Shown here piece after piece: positions 34,707 to 44,622 of a stretch of 64,000 nucleotides of DNA. This DNA comes from Acidovorax sp. NO-1 (GTDB lineage: Bacteria > Pseudomonadota > Gammaproteobacteria > Burkholderiales > Burkholderiaceae_C), in contig NZ_AGTS01000145.1 in assembly GCF_000238595.1 (NCBI RefSeq), positions 1 through 64,000 of the forward strand. The letters run 5' to 3'. Each line of letters opens with the position of its first letter. Within the stretch, counting starts at the first letter, position 1. The notes below the pieces were generated by a model. It had not been told where the DNA came from. It worked only from the letters and a program-made list of their open reading frames with translations, and ran no database searches. The position numbers were made by a program, and so were the translations under genes.

Positions 34707-35426
34707 TTGTCTCCCACCTCCCCACCCTCCACCGCCCCCCCAGGCACCAAACGCGAGCGCCGCAAGGAAGCCCGCCCTGGCGAGCTGCTGGAGGCTGCGC
34801 TGGACCTTTTTGTCGAAAAGGGTTTCGCCGCAACGCGGGTGGATGAGGTGGCGGCGCGCGCAGGGGTGTCCAAGGGCACGCTGTTTCTGTATTTCCCCAG
34901 CAAGGAAGAGTTGTTCAAGGCAGTGGTGCGCCACAACATCGCGGGGCGCTTTGACGAGTGGCGGGAAGAGCTTGAAGCTTTCGAGGGCACCACCAGCGAG
35001 CTTCTGCGCTACTGCTATCAGGTGTGGTGGGAGCGCATTGGCTGCACCAAGGCATCGGGCATCACCAAGCTGATGTTCAGCGAAGCCCAGAATTTCCCGG
35101 AGATCACCGTGTTCTACCAGCAGGAGGTGATCCTGCCGGGGCAGATGCTGATACGGCGCATCATCGAGCGTGGCATCGAGCGCGGCGAGTTCCGCCCCGT
35201 GCCGCTCGACTACATCGTGCATGTGGTGCTGGCGCCCATGATCTTCCTCATGATGTGGAAGCACTCCCTTGGGGCGTGCATTCCTGATTCACTGGGCCTG
35301 CGGCCCGAGCTGTACATCACCGCGCAGATCGACAACGTGCTCCACGGGTTGCTGGTGCGCTCCGCAGAGCCGCCTCCCTTGCCCTCCCCTCTCTCTTCCT
35401 CTGTGCCGCCCTCCCGCGGCTCCTGA
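34707..35426 (+). CDS. TetR/AcrR-family regulator of the RND pump
   Basis: The protein is 239 residues. The N-terminal HTH is RPGELLEAALDLFVEKGF followed by VDEVAARAGVSKGTLFLYFPSKEELF, with a C-terminal ligand domain. It is read from a TTG start (MSPTSPP); no ATG lies between it and the operator palindrome, so the rare start is the best choice and may keep its level low. Its stop is 2 bp before the MFP start, so repressor and pump form one operon, probably autoregulated through 34675-34688. Confidence 0.9.
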   Translation: MSPTSPPSTAPPGTKRERRKEARPGELLEAALDLFVEKGFAATRVDEVAARAGVSKGTLFLYFPSKEELFKAVVRHNIAGRFDEWREELEAFEGTTSELLRYCYQVWWERIGCTKASGITKLMFSEAQNFPEITVFYQQEVILPGQMLIRRIIERGIERGEFRPVPLDYIVHVVLAPMIFLMMWKHSLGACIPDSLGLRPELYITAQIDNVLHGLLVRSAEPPPLPSPLSSSVPPSRGS

Positions 35427-35428
35427 TC

Positions 35429-36622
35429 ATGAAACGCTGGATTCCCTGGCTGGTGGCGGCCGTTGTTGTTGTGTTGCTGGGCGGCGGCGTCTGGCGCGCC
35501 ATGGCCGCGCGGCAGGTGCAGCAAAAGGCGCTGGCCGATGCCACGGCGCAGCGGGCCCAGGCGCCGCTGCAGCTGGCAGCGGACGAGGTGTTGCAGGTGC
35601 GGCGCCAGAATCTGGCGGTAGGGGTTCCGGTGTCTGGGGCCTTGCGTGCGGTGGATTCGGCCATGGTGAAGGCGCGCGCTGGTGGCGAACTGCAAGGCCT
35701 CACCCTGCGCGAGGGCGACAGCGTCAAAGCCGGCCAGGAAGTGGCCCGCATCGACCCCACCGAAGCCCGCGCGCGCCTGCGCCAGGCACAACAGCAGGCC
35801 GAGGCTGCCAAATCCCAGGTAGACATCAACCAGCGCCAGTACGCCAACAACCGTGCACTGGTGGACCAGGGCTTCATCTCCGCCACGGCACTCGTCAACT
35901 CGCAGGCCAGCCTGGAGGCGGCCCAGTCCAGCTACCAGGCCGCCGTGGCGGCGGCTGACGTGGCCCGCAAGGCCCTGGAAGACACCGTGCTCAGAAGCCC
36001 CATCAGCGGGATGGTGGCGCAGCGCCTGGCCCAGCCGGGCGAGCGTGTGGCGGTGGACGCGCGCATCATCGAGGTGGTGGACCTGTCGCGGCTGGAGCTC
36101 GAAGCGCTGCTCAACCCCGCTGACTCCGTGGCGGTGCGCGTGGGCCAGAAGGCGCAACTCACCATCGAGGGCGTTGGCGCTCCGGTGCCGGCCACCGTGG
36201 TGCGCATCAATCCCAGCGCACAGGCTGGCAGCCGCACGGTGCCCGTGTACCTGCGGGTGGGGCAGCCCGCCAGCGCAACGCCGCTGCGGCAAGGCCTGTT
36301 CGTGCAGGGCACGCTCGATACCGGGCGGGCCGATGTGCTGGCCGTGCCGCTGGACGCCGTGCGCACCGACAAGCCCGCCCCCTATCTGCAAGTCCTCAAA
36401 GACGGCCGCGTGGCCTATGCCGAGGTCAAGACCGGCAACCGTGCGGTGGTGGACGGCCAGACCCTGGTGGCGGTAGAGGGCATACCCGAAGGCACGGCGG
36501 TGATCGCGGGCCGCATCGGCCAGCTGCGTGAGGGCACGGCGGTCGCAGTGGCGGCATCCACGGCCGCGCCCGCTGCTGCGCCCGCACCTGCTATGGCAGC
36601 AGCATCCCGCGCCGCGCCCTGA
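35429..36622 (+). CDS. RND efflux pump periplasmic adaptor (membrane fusion protein)
   Basis: The protein is 397 residues. An N-terminal membrane anchor (WLVAAVVVVLLGGGVW) is followed by the lipoyl half-motif LREGDSVKAGQEVARID. Next come an alpha-helical hairpin of about 80 residues (RLRQAQQQAEAAKSQ and on), the second lipoyl half (LRSPISGMVAQRLAQPGERV) and beta-barrel and membrane-proximal domains. An Ala/Pro-rich tail ends it. It links the RND pump to the outer-membrane TolC protein. It follows the TetR gene by 2 bp and precedes the RND gene by 24 bp. Confidence 0.93.
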   Translation: MKRWIPWLVAAVVVVLLGGGVWRAMAARQVQQKALADATAQRAQAPLQLAADEVLQVRRQNLAVGVPVSGALRAVDSAMVKARAGGELQGLTLREGDSVKAGQEVARIDPTEARARLRQAQQQAEAAKSQVDINQRQYANNRALVDQGFISATALVNSQASLEAAQSSYQAAVAAADVARKALEDTVLRSPISGMVAQRLAQPGERVAVDARIIEVVDLSRLELEALLNPADSVAVRVGQKAQLTIEGVGAPVPATVVRINPSAQAGSRTVPVYLRVGQPASATPLRQGLFVQGTLDTGRADVLAVPLDAVRTDKPAPYLQVLKDGRVAYAEVKTGNRAVVDGQTLVAVEGIPEGTAVIAGRIGQLREGTAVAVAASTAAPAAAPAPAMAAASRAAP

Positions 36623-36646
36623 TTGCCCTGACGACCCCGACCCGCC

Positions 36647-39600
36647 ATGTGGTTCACCAAAGTCAGCCTCCAAAACCCCGTGTTCGCCACGATGGTGATG
36701 CTTGCCATCGTCGTGCTGGGCTTGTTCTCGTACCAGCGCCTCAAGGTCGACCAGTTCCCCAACATCGACTTCCCGGTGGTGGTGGTCACCGTGGACTACC
36801 CCGGTGCGTCGCCGGAAATCGTCGAGAGCGAAGTCACCAAGAAGATCGAGGAAGGCGTCAACTCGATCGCAGGCATCAACGCCCTGACCTCGCGCAGCTA
36901 CGAAGGCACGGCGGTGGTCATCATCGAGTTTCAGCTCCACATCGACGGCCGCAAGGCCGCCGAGGATGTGCGCGAGAAGGTGGCCACTGTGCGCCCCATG
37001 CTGCGCACCGAGGTCAAGGAGCCGCGCGTGCTGCGCTTTGACCCGGCCAGCCGGCCCGTCTGGTCCCTGGCCGTGCTGCCGGACGAGAACTCCGGCCGCA
37101 GCGCGGTGGAGCTGACCACCTGGTCCGAGCAGGTGCTGAAAAAGCGCCTGGAAAACGTGCGCGGTGTGGGCGCGGTGAACCTGGTGGGCGCCACCAAGCG
37201 CGAGATCAACATCTACCTCAACCCGCAGGCGCTCGAAGCGTTTGGCGTGACCCCCGACCAGGTGGCGCAGGCCGTGCGCAACGAGAACCAGGACCTGCCC
37301 GTGGGCTCCATCCGGTCCCTCGCGCAGGAGCGCGTGGTGCAGATCGACGCCCGCATGGAGCGGCCCGAGGACTTCGGCAAGATCATCGTCGCCCGCAAGA
37401 ATGGCGCGCCGGTCCGCCTGGACCAGGTCGCGCGCGTCAACGACGGCGCGCAGGAAGTGGAGAGCTTGGCCCTGTACAACGGCCAGCGCACGCTGCTGCT
37501 GTCGGTGCAGAAGTCGCAGGGCGAAAACACCATCGAGGTGGTGGACGGCCTGAACGCTGCGGTCGTCGAGCTGAAGAACCAGCTGCCCCCCGGCGTGCGG
37601 CTGGAGACCATTGGCGACAGCTCCCGCCCCATCCGCGTGGCGGTGAACAACGTACGCCAGACGCTGATCGAGGGGGCGATCCTCACGGTGCTCATCGTGT
37701 TCCTGTTCCTGAACTCCTGGCGCTCCACCGTGATCACCGGGCTGACGCTGCCGATTGCGCTGATCGGCACGTTCCTGTTCATGAACATGTTCGGCTTCAC
37801 CATCAACATGATCACGCTGATGGCGCTGAGCCTGTGCGTGGGGCTGCTGATCGACGACGCCATCGTGGTGCGCGAGAACATCGTGCGCCACGTGCAGATG
37901 GGCAAAGGCGCCTACGCGGCCGCCATGGACGGCACGCAGGAGATTGGCCTGGCGGTGCTGGCCACCACGCTGTCCATCGTGGCGGTGTTCATGCCCATCG
38001 GCTTCATGGGCGGCATCATCGGCAAGTTTTTCCACGAGTTTGGCATCACCATCGTCGCGGCGGTGATGATCTCGATGTTTGTGAGCTTCACGCTCGACCC
38101 CATGCTGTCGAGCATCTGGCACGACCCGAGCATCCACGCCCACGGCCAGAGGGCGGTGCCCGTCACCTTCTACGACAAGACCATTGGCCGCGTCACGGGC
38201 TGGTTCGACCGCGCTACGGATGCGCTGGCCGAGGGCTACCAGCACATCCTGCGCTGGTCTCTGGTGCACAAGCTGAGCACCATGGCCATTGCGCTGGCCA
38301 TTTTTGTGCTGAGCATCTTCATGGTGCCGCTGCTGGGGACCGAGTTCGTGCCCAAGGCGGACTTTTCGGAAACCTCGCTCAACTTCTACACCCCTGTGGG
38401 CTCGTCGCTCGAAGCCACCGAGGCCAAGGCCAAACAGGTCGAAGGCATCCTGCGCGAGATGCCCGAGGTGCGCTACACGCTCGCCACCATCAACACCGGC
38501 AGCGCCCAGGGCAAGATCTACGCCAATATCTACGTGCGCCTGGTGGACCGCAAGGACCGCAGCCGCAGCGTGGACCAGATGTCCGACGTGCTGCGCGAAC
38601 GCCTCAAGACCGTGCCCGGCATCACCGTCACCCACGTGGGGCTGCTGGATGCAGTGGGCGGCCAGAAGCAGGTGGAGTTTTCGCTGCAGGGCCCCGACCT
38701 GCAGGAGCTCGAGCGCCTTACAAAGATCGTCACCGAGAAGATCCGCGACATCCCCGGCCTGGTGGACCTGGACACCAGCGCCAAGCCTGACAAGCCCGTG
38801 ATCGCGCTGGAAATCAAACGCGATGCGGCCTTCGATCTGGGGCTGTCGGTGGCGCCCATGGCCGCATCGCTGCGCACCCTGGTGGCGGGCACCACCGTGG
38901 GCAACTGGCGTGCGCCCGACGACCAGACCTACGACGTGAATGTGCGTCTGGCGCCCGAGGCGCGCACCCAGCCGGCCGACCTGGAGCGCCTGCCCTTTGC
39001 GCTGACCGCTGCCGACGGCAGCACACGCATCGTGCGCCTGAACCAGGTCGCCAGCGTGACCGAGTCCACCGGTGCCAACCAGATCAACCGGCGCGACCTG
39101 ACGCGCGAAGTGGCGGTGAACGCCAATGTCGCGCAGCGCTCTGCGGGCGAGGTATCGGCAGACATCAAGACGGCGCTGGATACCGTGGCTTTCCCGCCCG
39201 GCTACCGCTACCAGTTTGGCGGCTCCACCAAGAACATGGCCGAATCGTTTGGCTATGCCATTTCGGCGCTGGTCATGGCCATCATCTTCATCTACATGAT
39301 CCTGGCCAGCCAGTTCAAGAGCTTCTTGCAGCCGCTGGCGCTCATGACATCGCTTCCGCTCACGCTGATTGGCGTGGTGCTGGCGCTTCTGATGTTCCGC
39401 TCCACGCTGTCCATGTTCTCGATCATCGGCGTGGTGATGCTGATGGGCCTGGTCACCAAGAACGCCATCTTGCTGGTGGACTTTGCCATCCGCGCCCGCG
39501 AAGAGCACCCGGATGACCAGGGCCGCCTCGTGCCTGGCCTGCCCCGTGCCGACGCCCTGCTGCTGGCCGCCCGGGTGCGGCTGCGCCCCATTCTCATGAC

Positions 39601-39829
39601 CACGCTGGCCATGATTTTCGGCATGGTGCCGCTGGCATTCGCGTTGTCGGAAGGGTCCGAGCAGCGCGCGCCCATGGGCCAGGCGGTGATCGGCGGGGTG
39701 ATCACCTCGTCGCTGCTGACCCTGGTGGTGGTGCCGGTGGTGTACTGCTACATGGACGACCTGGCCCAGTGGGCGCTACGCAAGATGGGACGCGCCCCGG
39801 CAGCGCCTAAAATCGAAGGTTTGTCCTGA
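36647..39829 (+). CDS. RND-family multidrug efflux pump, inner-membrane subunit
   Basis: This is a 1060-residue HAE1-type RND protein with 12 membrane helices and two large periplasmic loops. It starts [19 protein letters not shown], as in MdtB/MdtC- and AcrB-like proteins. Helix 4 has the proton-relay aspartates in [13 protein letters not shown], and helix 10 has a Lys in [13 protein letters not shown]. Periplasmic segments such as [12 protein letters not shown] and [14 protein letters not shown] are normal for the family. It should export drugs or toxic metabolites by proton antiport with the adjacent adaptor and the TolC protein encoded 1.2 kb downstream. The substrate range is unknown. 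Confidence 0.95.
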   Translation: MWFTKVSLQNPVFATMVMLAIVVLGLFSYQRLKVDQFPNIDFPVVVVTVDYPGASPEIVESEVTKKIEEGVNSIAGINALTSRSYEGTAVVIIEFQLHIDGRKAAEDVREKVATVRPMLRTEVKEPRVLRFDPASRPVWSLAVLPDENSGRSAVELTTWSEQVLKKRLENVRGVGAVNLVGATKREINIYLNPQALEAFGVTPDQVAQAVRNENQDLPVGSIRSLAQERVVQIDARMERPEDFGKIIVARKNGAPVRLDQVARVNDGAQEVESLALYNGQRTLLLSVQKSQGENTIEVVDGLNAAVVELKNQLPPGVRLETIGDSSRPIRVAVNNVRQTLIEGAILTVLIVFLFLNSWRSTVITGLTLPIALIGTFLFMNMFGFTINMITLMALSLCVGLLIDDAIVVRENIVRHVQMGKGAYAAAMDGTQEIGLAVLATTLSIVAVFMPIGFMGGIIGKFFHEFGITIVAAVMISMFVSFTLDPMLSSIWHDPSIHAHGQRAVPVTFYDKTIGRVTGWFDRATDALAEGYQHILRWSLVHKLSTMAIALAIFVLSIFMVPLLGTEFVPKADFSETSLNFYTPVGSSLEATEAKAKQVEGILREMPEVRYTLATINTGSAQGKIYANIYVRLVDRKDRSRSVDQMSDVLRERLKTVPGITVTHVGLLDAVGGQKQVEFSLQGPDLQELERLTKIVTEKIRDIPGLVDLDTSAKPDKPVIALEIKRDAAFDLGLSVAPMAASLRTLVAGTTVGNWRAPDDQTYDVNVRLAPEARTQPADLERLPFALTAADGSTRIVRLNQVASVTESTGANQINRRDLTREVAVNANVAQRSAGEVSADIKTALDTVAFPPGYRYQFGGSTKNMAESFGYAISALVMAIIFIYMILASQFKSFLQPLALMTSLPLTLIGVVLALLMFRSTLSMFSIIGVVMLMGLVTKNAILLVDFAIRAREEHPDDQGRLVPGLPRADALLLAARVRLRPILMTTLAMIFGMVPLAFALSEGSEQRAPMGQAVIGGVITSSLLTLVVVPVVYCYMDDLAQWALRKMGRAPAAPKIEGLS

Positions 39830-39868
39830 TCGCCCCGATCGGCCCTGCACCTGCCCCACGGAGAAACC

Positions 39869-40582
39869 ATGAACCTGCCCCTGAACTCGCTTGCCAACAT
39901 CAACGATCCGGTTGCCCAGGCGCGCTACAACATGATCGAGCAGCAGATCCGTCCCTGGAACGTTCTGGACGCGGATGTGCTGGACCTGCTGGCGGTGGTG
40001 CGCCGCGAGGATTTTGTCCCTCCGGCCTACCGCAGCATGGCGTTCATGGACATTGAAATCCCCCTGCTCGGCAACGACGCCGAAGAGGCCGTGCGGCTGG
40101 GCCTGAGCATGCTGCAGCCGCGCGTCGAAGCGCGCATCCTGCAAGACCTGCAGATCCAGCCGACAGACCGTGTCCTGGAGATTGGCGCAGGTTCGGGCTA
40201 CATGGCAGCCCTGCTGGCCGCCCGCGCCGAGCGTGTGGTGTCGCTCGAAATCCACCCCGTCCTGGCCGAAATGGCCCGCGAGAACCTGCGCGACGCGGGC
40301 GTGCACAACGCCGATGTGCGCCTGAACGACGGCGCCCGTGATGCCATTCCCGACGGCCCGTTCGATGTGATCGTGCTGAGCGGCTCGGTGGCCGAAGTGC
40401 CGACCGCCCTGCTTGCGCTGCTGCGCGACGGTGGCCGCCTGGGTGCCATCGTGGGCGGCGAGCCCGTGATGCGCTTCACCCTGACCCGCCGCACCGGCGA
40501 CCGCTTTGAGACCACTTCCCCGTGGGACACCATCGCGCCGCGTCTGGTGAACTTCCCCGAGCCTTCCGGCTTCACATTCTGA
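39869..40582 (+). CDS. pcm: Protein-L-isoaspartate O-methyltransferase
   Basis: This is a 237-residue SAM-dependent methyltransferase. VLEIGAGSGYMAALLA is motif I, followed by VVSLEIHPVLAEMARENL and GPFDVIVLSGSV. The N-terminal MIEQQIRPW and DFVPPAYRSMAFMDIEIPL are Pcm features. It repairs isoaspartyl residues in aged proteins. The usual Pcm substrate loop (Ile-Gly-x-Gly-Gln-Thr-like) is altered to LLGNDAEEAVRLGLSM, so activity on isoaspartate is not certain. Its place before rhodanese and tolC is common in Burkholderiales. Confidence 0.8.
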   Translation: MNLPLNSLANINDPVAQARYNMIEQQIRPWNVLDADVLDLLAVVRREDFVPPAYRSMAFMDIEIPLLGNDAEEAVRLGLSMLQPRVEARILQDLQIQPTDRVLEIGAGSGYMAALLAARAERVVSLEIHPVLAEMARENLRDAGVHNADVRLNDGARDAIPDGPFDVIVLSGSVAEVPTALLALLRDGGRLGAIVGGEPVMRFTLTRRTGDRFETTSPWDTIAPRLVNFPEPSGFTF

Positions 40583-40610
40583 GTCTGGTTCCGCCCCTTC
40601 GGAGTTTTGC

Positions 40611-40964
40611 ATGATCGATCACGTCCGCCCCGCACAGTTGTTGGCCTGGTTTGCCGCCGCATCCGACGGCAGCCAGCCCCTGGTGCTGGACGTGCGCGAA
40701 CCCTGGGAGCTGCAGACCGCCAGCGTGCGCCCCGACGGCTTTGAGCTGGTGGCCATCCCCATGGGCGAGCTCACTGCGCGGCTGGCCGAGCTGGAGCCCG
40801 CCCGCCAGGCCCAGCGCCCCATCGCCTGCCTGTGCCACCACGGCGCCCGCAGCCTGCGGGTGGCCGGGTTCCTGCAGCACCACGGGTTTGAGACAGTGGC
40901 CAATATCTCGGGCGGCATCGATGCCTGGTCGCAGGAAAGCGACCCCGCTGTGCCGCGCTATTGA
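40611..40964 (+). CDS. Single-domain rhodanese-like sulfurtransferase
   Basis: The protein is 117 residues. DVREPWELQTASV and MGELTARLAEL are rhodanese strands. The active-site loop is CLCHHGARS, with the catalytic Cys preceding HHGARS. GGIDAWSQESDPAVPRY ends the domain in the usual way. It can carry a persulfide sulfur, acceptor unknown. It lies 28 bp after pcm and about 95 bp before tolC, probably in the same transcript. Confidence 0.9.
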   Translation: MIDHVRPAQLLAWFAAASDGSQPLVLDVREPWELQTASVRPDGFELVAIPMGELTARLAELEPARQAQRPIACLCHHGARSLRVAGFLQHHGFETVANISGGIDAWSQESDPAVPRY

Positions 40965-41060
40965 AGCGCAGCCATTCGCCGCCTCTGACCACGCCGCTCA
41001 CCACGCGCTCACCACCCGTTTGGCCCCCATTCGATCCGCAGACTCTTCCGAAGGACCTCC

Positions 41061-42398
41061 ATGACCCCGCATCGGCCCCTTTTCCTGTCCCTTCTGTCGC
41101 TGGCGCTTGGCGCCGCGCTGTGCGCTCCGGCGCATGCCCAGAGCCTGCTGGAGCTGGTGGAATCGGCCCGCACCTATGACACCACCTGGCAGTCCGCCCG
41201 CGCCCAGCTCGATGCCGCAGCGCGCCGTGCCGACCAGGCCCGCGCGGGCCTCTTGCCCAGTGCCGGGCTCACGGCCGGGCTCAGCCGCGCCAATGTGGAG
41301 CTGAGCCGCCCACCGGTGGAGAACACCGGTACCCAGCAGACCCTGGGCGTGCAGGCATCGCAGCCCCTGTTCCGCCCGGCCAACCGTATCGGCTTCGAGC
41401 AGGGCCAGCGCGGCATCGATGTGGCCCAGGCCCAGCTGGACGCCGCCACACAAGACCTGCTGGTGCGCGTGAGCCAGGCCTACTTTGACGTGCTGGCGGC
41501 GCAGGACACCCTGGCCTTCGTGCGCGCACAGAAGGTGGCGGTGTCCGAGCAGCTGTCGTTCGCCAAGCGCAACTTCGAGGTGGGTACCACCACCGTCACC
41601 GATTCGCGTGAAGCCCAGGCCCGCTACGACCTGGTGATTGCCCAGGAGATCGCCGCCGAGAACGACCTGCGCGTCAAGCGCCTGGCGCTCGATCAGCTGG
41701 TGGGCATCAGCGGCGCCGACCCCCGCCCCCTTGCGCTGCCCGTGCCATTGCCCACGGTACAGCCCGACAACGTCACCACCTGGGTGGACACTGCGCGCGA
41801 CCAGCAACCCGGCGTGCGCCAGGCCGCAATCGCGCTCGACATTGCCCGGCTCGAAACGAAGAAGGCCGAAACCGGCCACCTGCCCACGGTGGATCTGCAG
41901 GTGGGCTACAACGTCACGCGCAATCCCAACGGCACGGTGCAGTCGCCAGGGCTGAACAGCCGCACCAACAGCGCGAGCGTGGGCGTGGCGCTCAACCTTC
42001 CCCTGTTTGCGGGCTTTGCGGTGCAAAACCGCGTCAAGGAAACGCTGGCGCTCGAAGAAAAAGCCGCCGCCGACCTCGAAACCACCCGCCGCAACGTGGC
42101 CCAGGCCACCCGCGCCGCGTTCTTTGGTGTGCAGTCGGGGCTGGGCCAGGTGAAGGCCCTGGAAGCCGCCGAGGCCTCCAGCCAGAGTGCGCTGGATGCC
42201 AACAAGCTCGGCTACCAGGTGGGTGTGCGCATCAACATTGACGTGCTCAACGCGCAAAGCCAGCTCTTTCAGACCAAGCGCGATCTGGCCCAGGCCCGCT
42301 ACAACGTGCTGCTCGGCACGCTGAAATTGCGCCAGGCGGCGGGCACGCTGACGCAGCAGGACATTGAGGCGATCAACGCCTTGCTCATCAAGCCCTGA
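41061..42398 (+). CDS. tolC: TolC-family outer-membrane efflux protein
   Basis: This is a 445-residue outer-membrane factor with a signal peptide (cleaved near CAPAHAQ). It has two structural repeats of long coiled helices: TWQSARAQLDAAARRADQARAG and, in the second half, ALDIARLETKKAETGHLPTVDLQVGYNV. Each half has the short strands of the barrel, with GFAVQNRVKETLALEEKA and DANKLGYQVGVRINIDVL near the end. It forms the trimeric duct used by the RND pump encoded upstream and probably by type I exporters. Length is close to E. coli TolC. Confidence 0.93.
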   Translation: MTPHRPLFLSLLSLALGAALCAPAHAQSLLELVESARTYDTTWQSARAQLDAAARRADQARAGLLPSAGLTAGLSRANVELSRPPVENTGTQQTLGVQASQPLFRPANRIGFEQGQRGIDVAQAQLDAATQDLLVRVSQAYFDVLAAQDTLAFVRAQKVAVSEQLSFAKRNFEVGTTTVTDSREAQARYDLVIAQEIAAENDLRVKRLALDQLVGISGADPRPLALPVPLPTVQPDNVTTWVDTARDQQPGVRQAAIALDIARLETKKAETGHLPTVDLQVGYNVTRNPNGTVQSPGLNSRTNSASVGVALNLPLFAGFAVQNRVKETLALEEKAAADLETTRRNVAQATRAAFFGVQSGLGQVKALEAAEASSQSALDANKLGYQVGVRINIDVLNAQSQLFQTKRDLAQARYNVLLGTLKLRQAAGTLTQQDIEAINALLIKP

Positions 42399-42425
42399 CG
42401 GGGTTGGCGGACGGGCCGCGCGGAG

Positions 42426-43766
42426 CTACCCGGCGGCTTGCAGCACGGCCTGCACCGCCTGCGCCGTAGCCCGGGCCGCTCCCCGGTGCGCCGTGGCAAA
42501 ACGGCTGGCACGTTCGCTGGCCGCGGCCTGCTCCGGGGCATCCGTCGCCAAATGGGCCGCGAGCGCCATGCCTGCGGCCATGTCGGGCACACGCTGCGCG
42601 GCACCTGCCGCGCAGGCCAGCTCGGCCGCCTCGGCAAAGTTGAAGGTATGCGGCCCCAGCACCACGGGGCGGCCGCAGGCGGCGGCCTCGATCAGGTTCT
42701 GGCCGCCCAGGGGCGCAAAACTGCCACCCAGCAAGGCCACATCGGCCAGACCGTAGTACAGCGCCATTTCGCCCAGTGAATCCCCCAGCCACACATCGGC
42801 CGCCTCGGGTTCTGCCGCCCAGTGGCTGCGGCGCGATACGGTGAGCCCAGCGCGCTGGAGCAGCTGTTGCACCTCGTCAAACCGCTGGGGGTGGCGCGGC
42901 ACGATGAGCCACTGCACGCCGTTCGCTATATTATTAATAGCTATTTGCGCTTGTCCATCAAGCGCTGACGCCTGTTTTGGCTTGAAGTTTTCGAGCCACA
43001 TCGCCTCCTCGCCCTCCCGGCTGCTGGCCAGCAGCACCACGGGGCGCCCGGTGTGGGCGTGCCAGGCCCGACCCTGGGCGATCTGGCGGGTGTCGGGCAC
43101 CACGTCAAACTTGAGGTTGCCAAACACGCCGCGCACCGGGGCGCCGATGGCCCGCAGGCGGGTGGCGTCGTCTTCGGTCTGGGCCCAGGCAGCGGTCAAC
43201 CCCCCATAGGCGGGCCGGGCCAGCGCTGCCAGGCGCTGGGCCTTGTGCAGCGATTGGGCGTTGAAACGCGCATTGGCCAGCACCAGCGGCACGCCACGCT
43301 GCTGGCAGCCCGCCACCAGGTTGGGCCAGACCTCGGTTTCCATGAGGATGCCGATGGCCGGGCGAAAGGTGCGCAGAAAGCGCGCCACGGCGCCCGGTGT
43401 ATCCCAGGGCTGCCACACTTGCACGTCGCCGGGCAGCAGAAGCTTTTCGCCCTCGGCCCGCCCGGTGGCCGTGCCATGGGTGAGCAGCAGGCGCATGCCC
43501 GGAAGCTGCTCGCGCAGCTGGGCCAGCAAGATGGCGGCGGCACGGGTTTCGCCCAGCGATACGGCGTGGACCCAGACAAACTGGCCTATCGGATCGACGC
43601 TGTGGTGCGACACCATGCTGTCCATGGGCACTGGATAGCGGCCAAAACGCTCGTCCACCGCATGGGCGTAGCCAGGTTCGGCCACGGCGCGGCGGCGCAG
43701 CTTGCGGCGCAGCAAGGGCTGCGCGCACCAGGTCACCAGTGAATACAGGGCGCGGGCAGCGTTCAT
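42426..43766 (-). CDS. waaA: 3-deoxy-D-manno-octulosonic acid (Kdo) transferase
   Basis: The protein is 446 residues. An N-terminal membrane-proximal helix precedes the two GT-B lobes: WVHAVSLGETRAA, TGRAEGEKLL, ETEVWPNLV, LANARFNAQS, then HPQRFDEVQQLL, LGDSLGEMALYYGLADVALLGGSF and QNLIEAAACGRPVVLGP. It adds Kdo to lipid IVA at the cytoplasmic face. Residues about 259-281 (including ASALDGQAQIAINNIANG) are the translation of a palindromic repeat copy inserted between the lobes, making the protein about 20 residues longer than E. coli WaaA. The start is the ATG at 43766. Confidence 0.95.
   Translation of the reverse strand: MNAARALYSLVTWCAQPLLRRKLRRRAVAEPGYAHAVDERFGRYPVPMDSMVSHHSVDPIGQFVWVHAVSLGETRAAAILLAQLREQLPGMRLLLTHGTATGRAEGEKLLLPGDVQVWQPWDTPGAVARFLRTFRPAIGILMETEVWPNLVAGCQQRGVPLVLANARFNAQSLHKAQRLAALARPAYGGLTAAWAQTEDDATRLRAIGAPVRGVFGNLKFDVVPDTRQIAQGRAWHAHTGRPVVLLASSREGEEAMWLENFKPKQASALDGQAQIAINNIANGVQWLIVPRHPQRFDEVQQLLQRAGLTVSRRSHWAAEPEAADVWLGDSLGEMALYYGLADVALLGGSFAPLGGQNLIEAAACGRPVVLGPHTFNFAEAAELACAAGAAQRVPDMAAGMALAAHLATDAPEQAAASERASRFATAHRGAARATAQAVQAVLQAAG
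42925..42990. repeat. Dispersed palindromic repeat, copy 6, inside waaA
   Basis: ATTATTAATAGCTATTTGCG, then CTTGTCCATCAAGCGCTGAC and on to GTTTTGGCTTGAAG: a full-length, in-frame member of the family. It introduces no stop codon in the waaA frame. Confidence 0.85.
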
Positions 43767-43786
43767 GCGGGGGATCGACCAGCAGA

Positions 43787-44563
43787 TCAGCCGACCAGCT
43801 CCACCACCCCGCCCATCCAGCCGCTGTCGCCCCGTGCCGCCCACACCAGGCTGGGGCTGTCATCGGGCGCGGCTGCCACGCAGTGGCCACCGGGTGACCA
43901 GAAGGCACTGCGTCCCGCGCTCACGTAGCCGCCAGAGGGCCCGCTGTAGTTGGCCACCAGCACCGCCATGTCGTGGTCGTGGGCATAGCCTTGCAGCAGG
44001 GCCGATTCGGTCCCATAGGCCTTCTCGGAAATCAGCACGCCCGCCGCGTAGAGCGCAGCGCCCGCATTGCTGGCGGCCAGGGCGTGTTCGGGGTGGGTGA
44101 TGTCGGCACACACGGCCAGCGCCGTGGGTTCACTGGCCAGCAGCAGCACCTGGGCGTCGTCGGTGCCAGCACTGGCGAACTGCTCCTCGCTGGGGTGCAG
44201 GTGGCGCTTGCGGTACAGCGCCACACTGCCGTCGGCCCCGAGCACCCAGGCGCCAATGGCGGGCAAGGCGCCCGCCACCACCGGCGCAGCCGGGGCGCCC
44301 ACCACCAGGGTGATGCCATGTTGCTGGGCAGACTGCCGCAAGGGAGCCAGAGCGGCATGGTCGGCCGACAGCACGTTGGCCGCCAGCAGGTTCGGTTCAT
44401 ACCCTGTGAGCGACAGCTCGGGAAACACCAGCACCAGCACACGCTCGTGCACCGCCGCCCGCACAAAGGCCAGGTGCGTTTGCACGTTGCGCGCCACATC
44501 ACCCGGCGCCGAGGGCGACTGGGCAGCGGCAACACGCAAGGGGGTGGACAGTGACGGTTTCAT
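43787..44563 (-). CDS. Carbon-nitrogen hydrolase (nitrilase superfamily)
   Basis: The protein is 258 residues. The nitrilase triad is visible: Glu in VFPELSLTGYE, Lys in YRKRHLHPSEEQF and Cys in LAVCADITHPEHA. The motif order and length fit amidase-type members that hydrolyse a small linear amide. The FPELSLTGYE wording is close to that in deaminated-glutathione or omega-amidase relatives, but the substrate is not certain. It starts 59 bp after the stop of the phosphohexomutase on the same strand and ends 20 bp before the waaA start. Confidence 0.85.
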   Translation of the reverse strand: MKPSLSTPLRVAAAQSPSAPGDVARNVQTHLAFVRAAVHERVLVLVFPELSLTGYEPNLLAANVLSADHAALAPLRQSAQQHGITLVVGAPAAPVVAGALPAIGAWVLGADGSVALYRKRHLHPSEEQFASAGTDDAQVLLLASEPTALAVCADITHPEHALAASNAGAALYAAGVLISEKAYGTESALLQGYAHDHDMAVLVANYSGPSGGYVSAGRSAFWSPGGHCVAAAPDDSPSLVWAARGDSGWMGGVVELVG

Positions 44564-44622
44564 GCGGGGCGGTTCAACAACAAATACAGAAAGAGGGGCG
44601 CGACGGGTTCGACGATTTGGCG

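Noticed and set aside
35210-39508. A very long open frame antisense to the TetR-MFP-RND operon (about 1430 codons)
   Set aside because: The translation is low-complexity and rich in His, Gln, Gly, Ala and Arg without family motifs, as expected opposite GC-rich codons. The sense strand carries complete, motif-rich pump genes.
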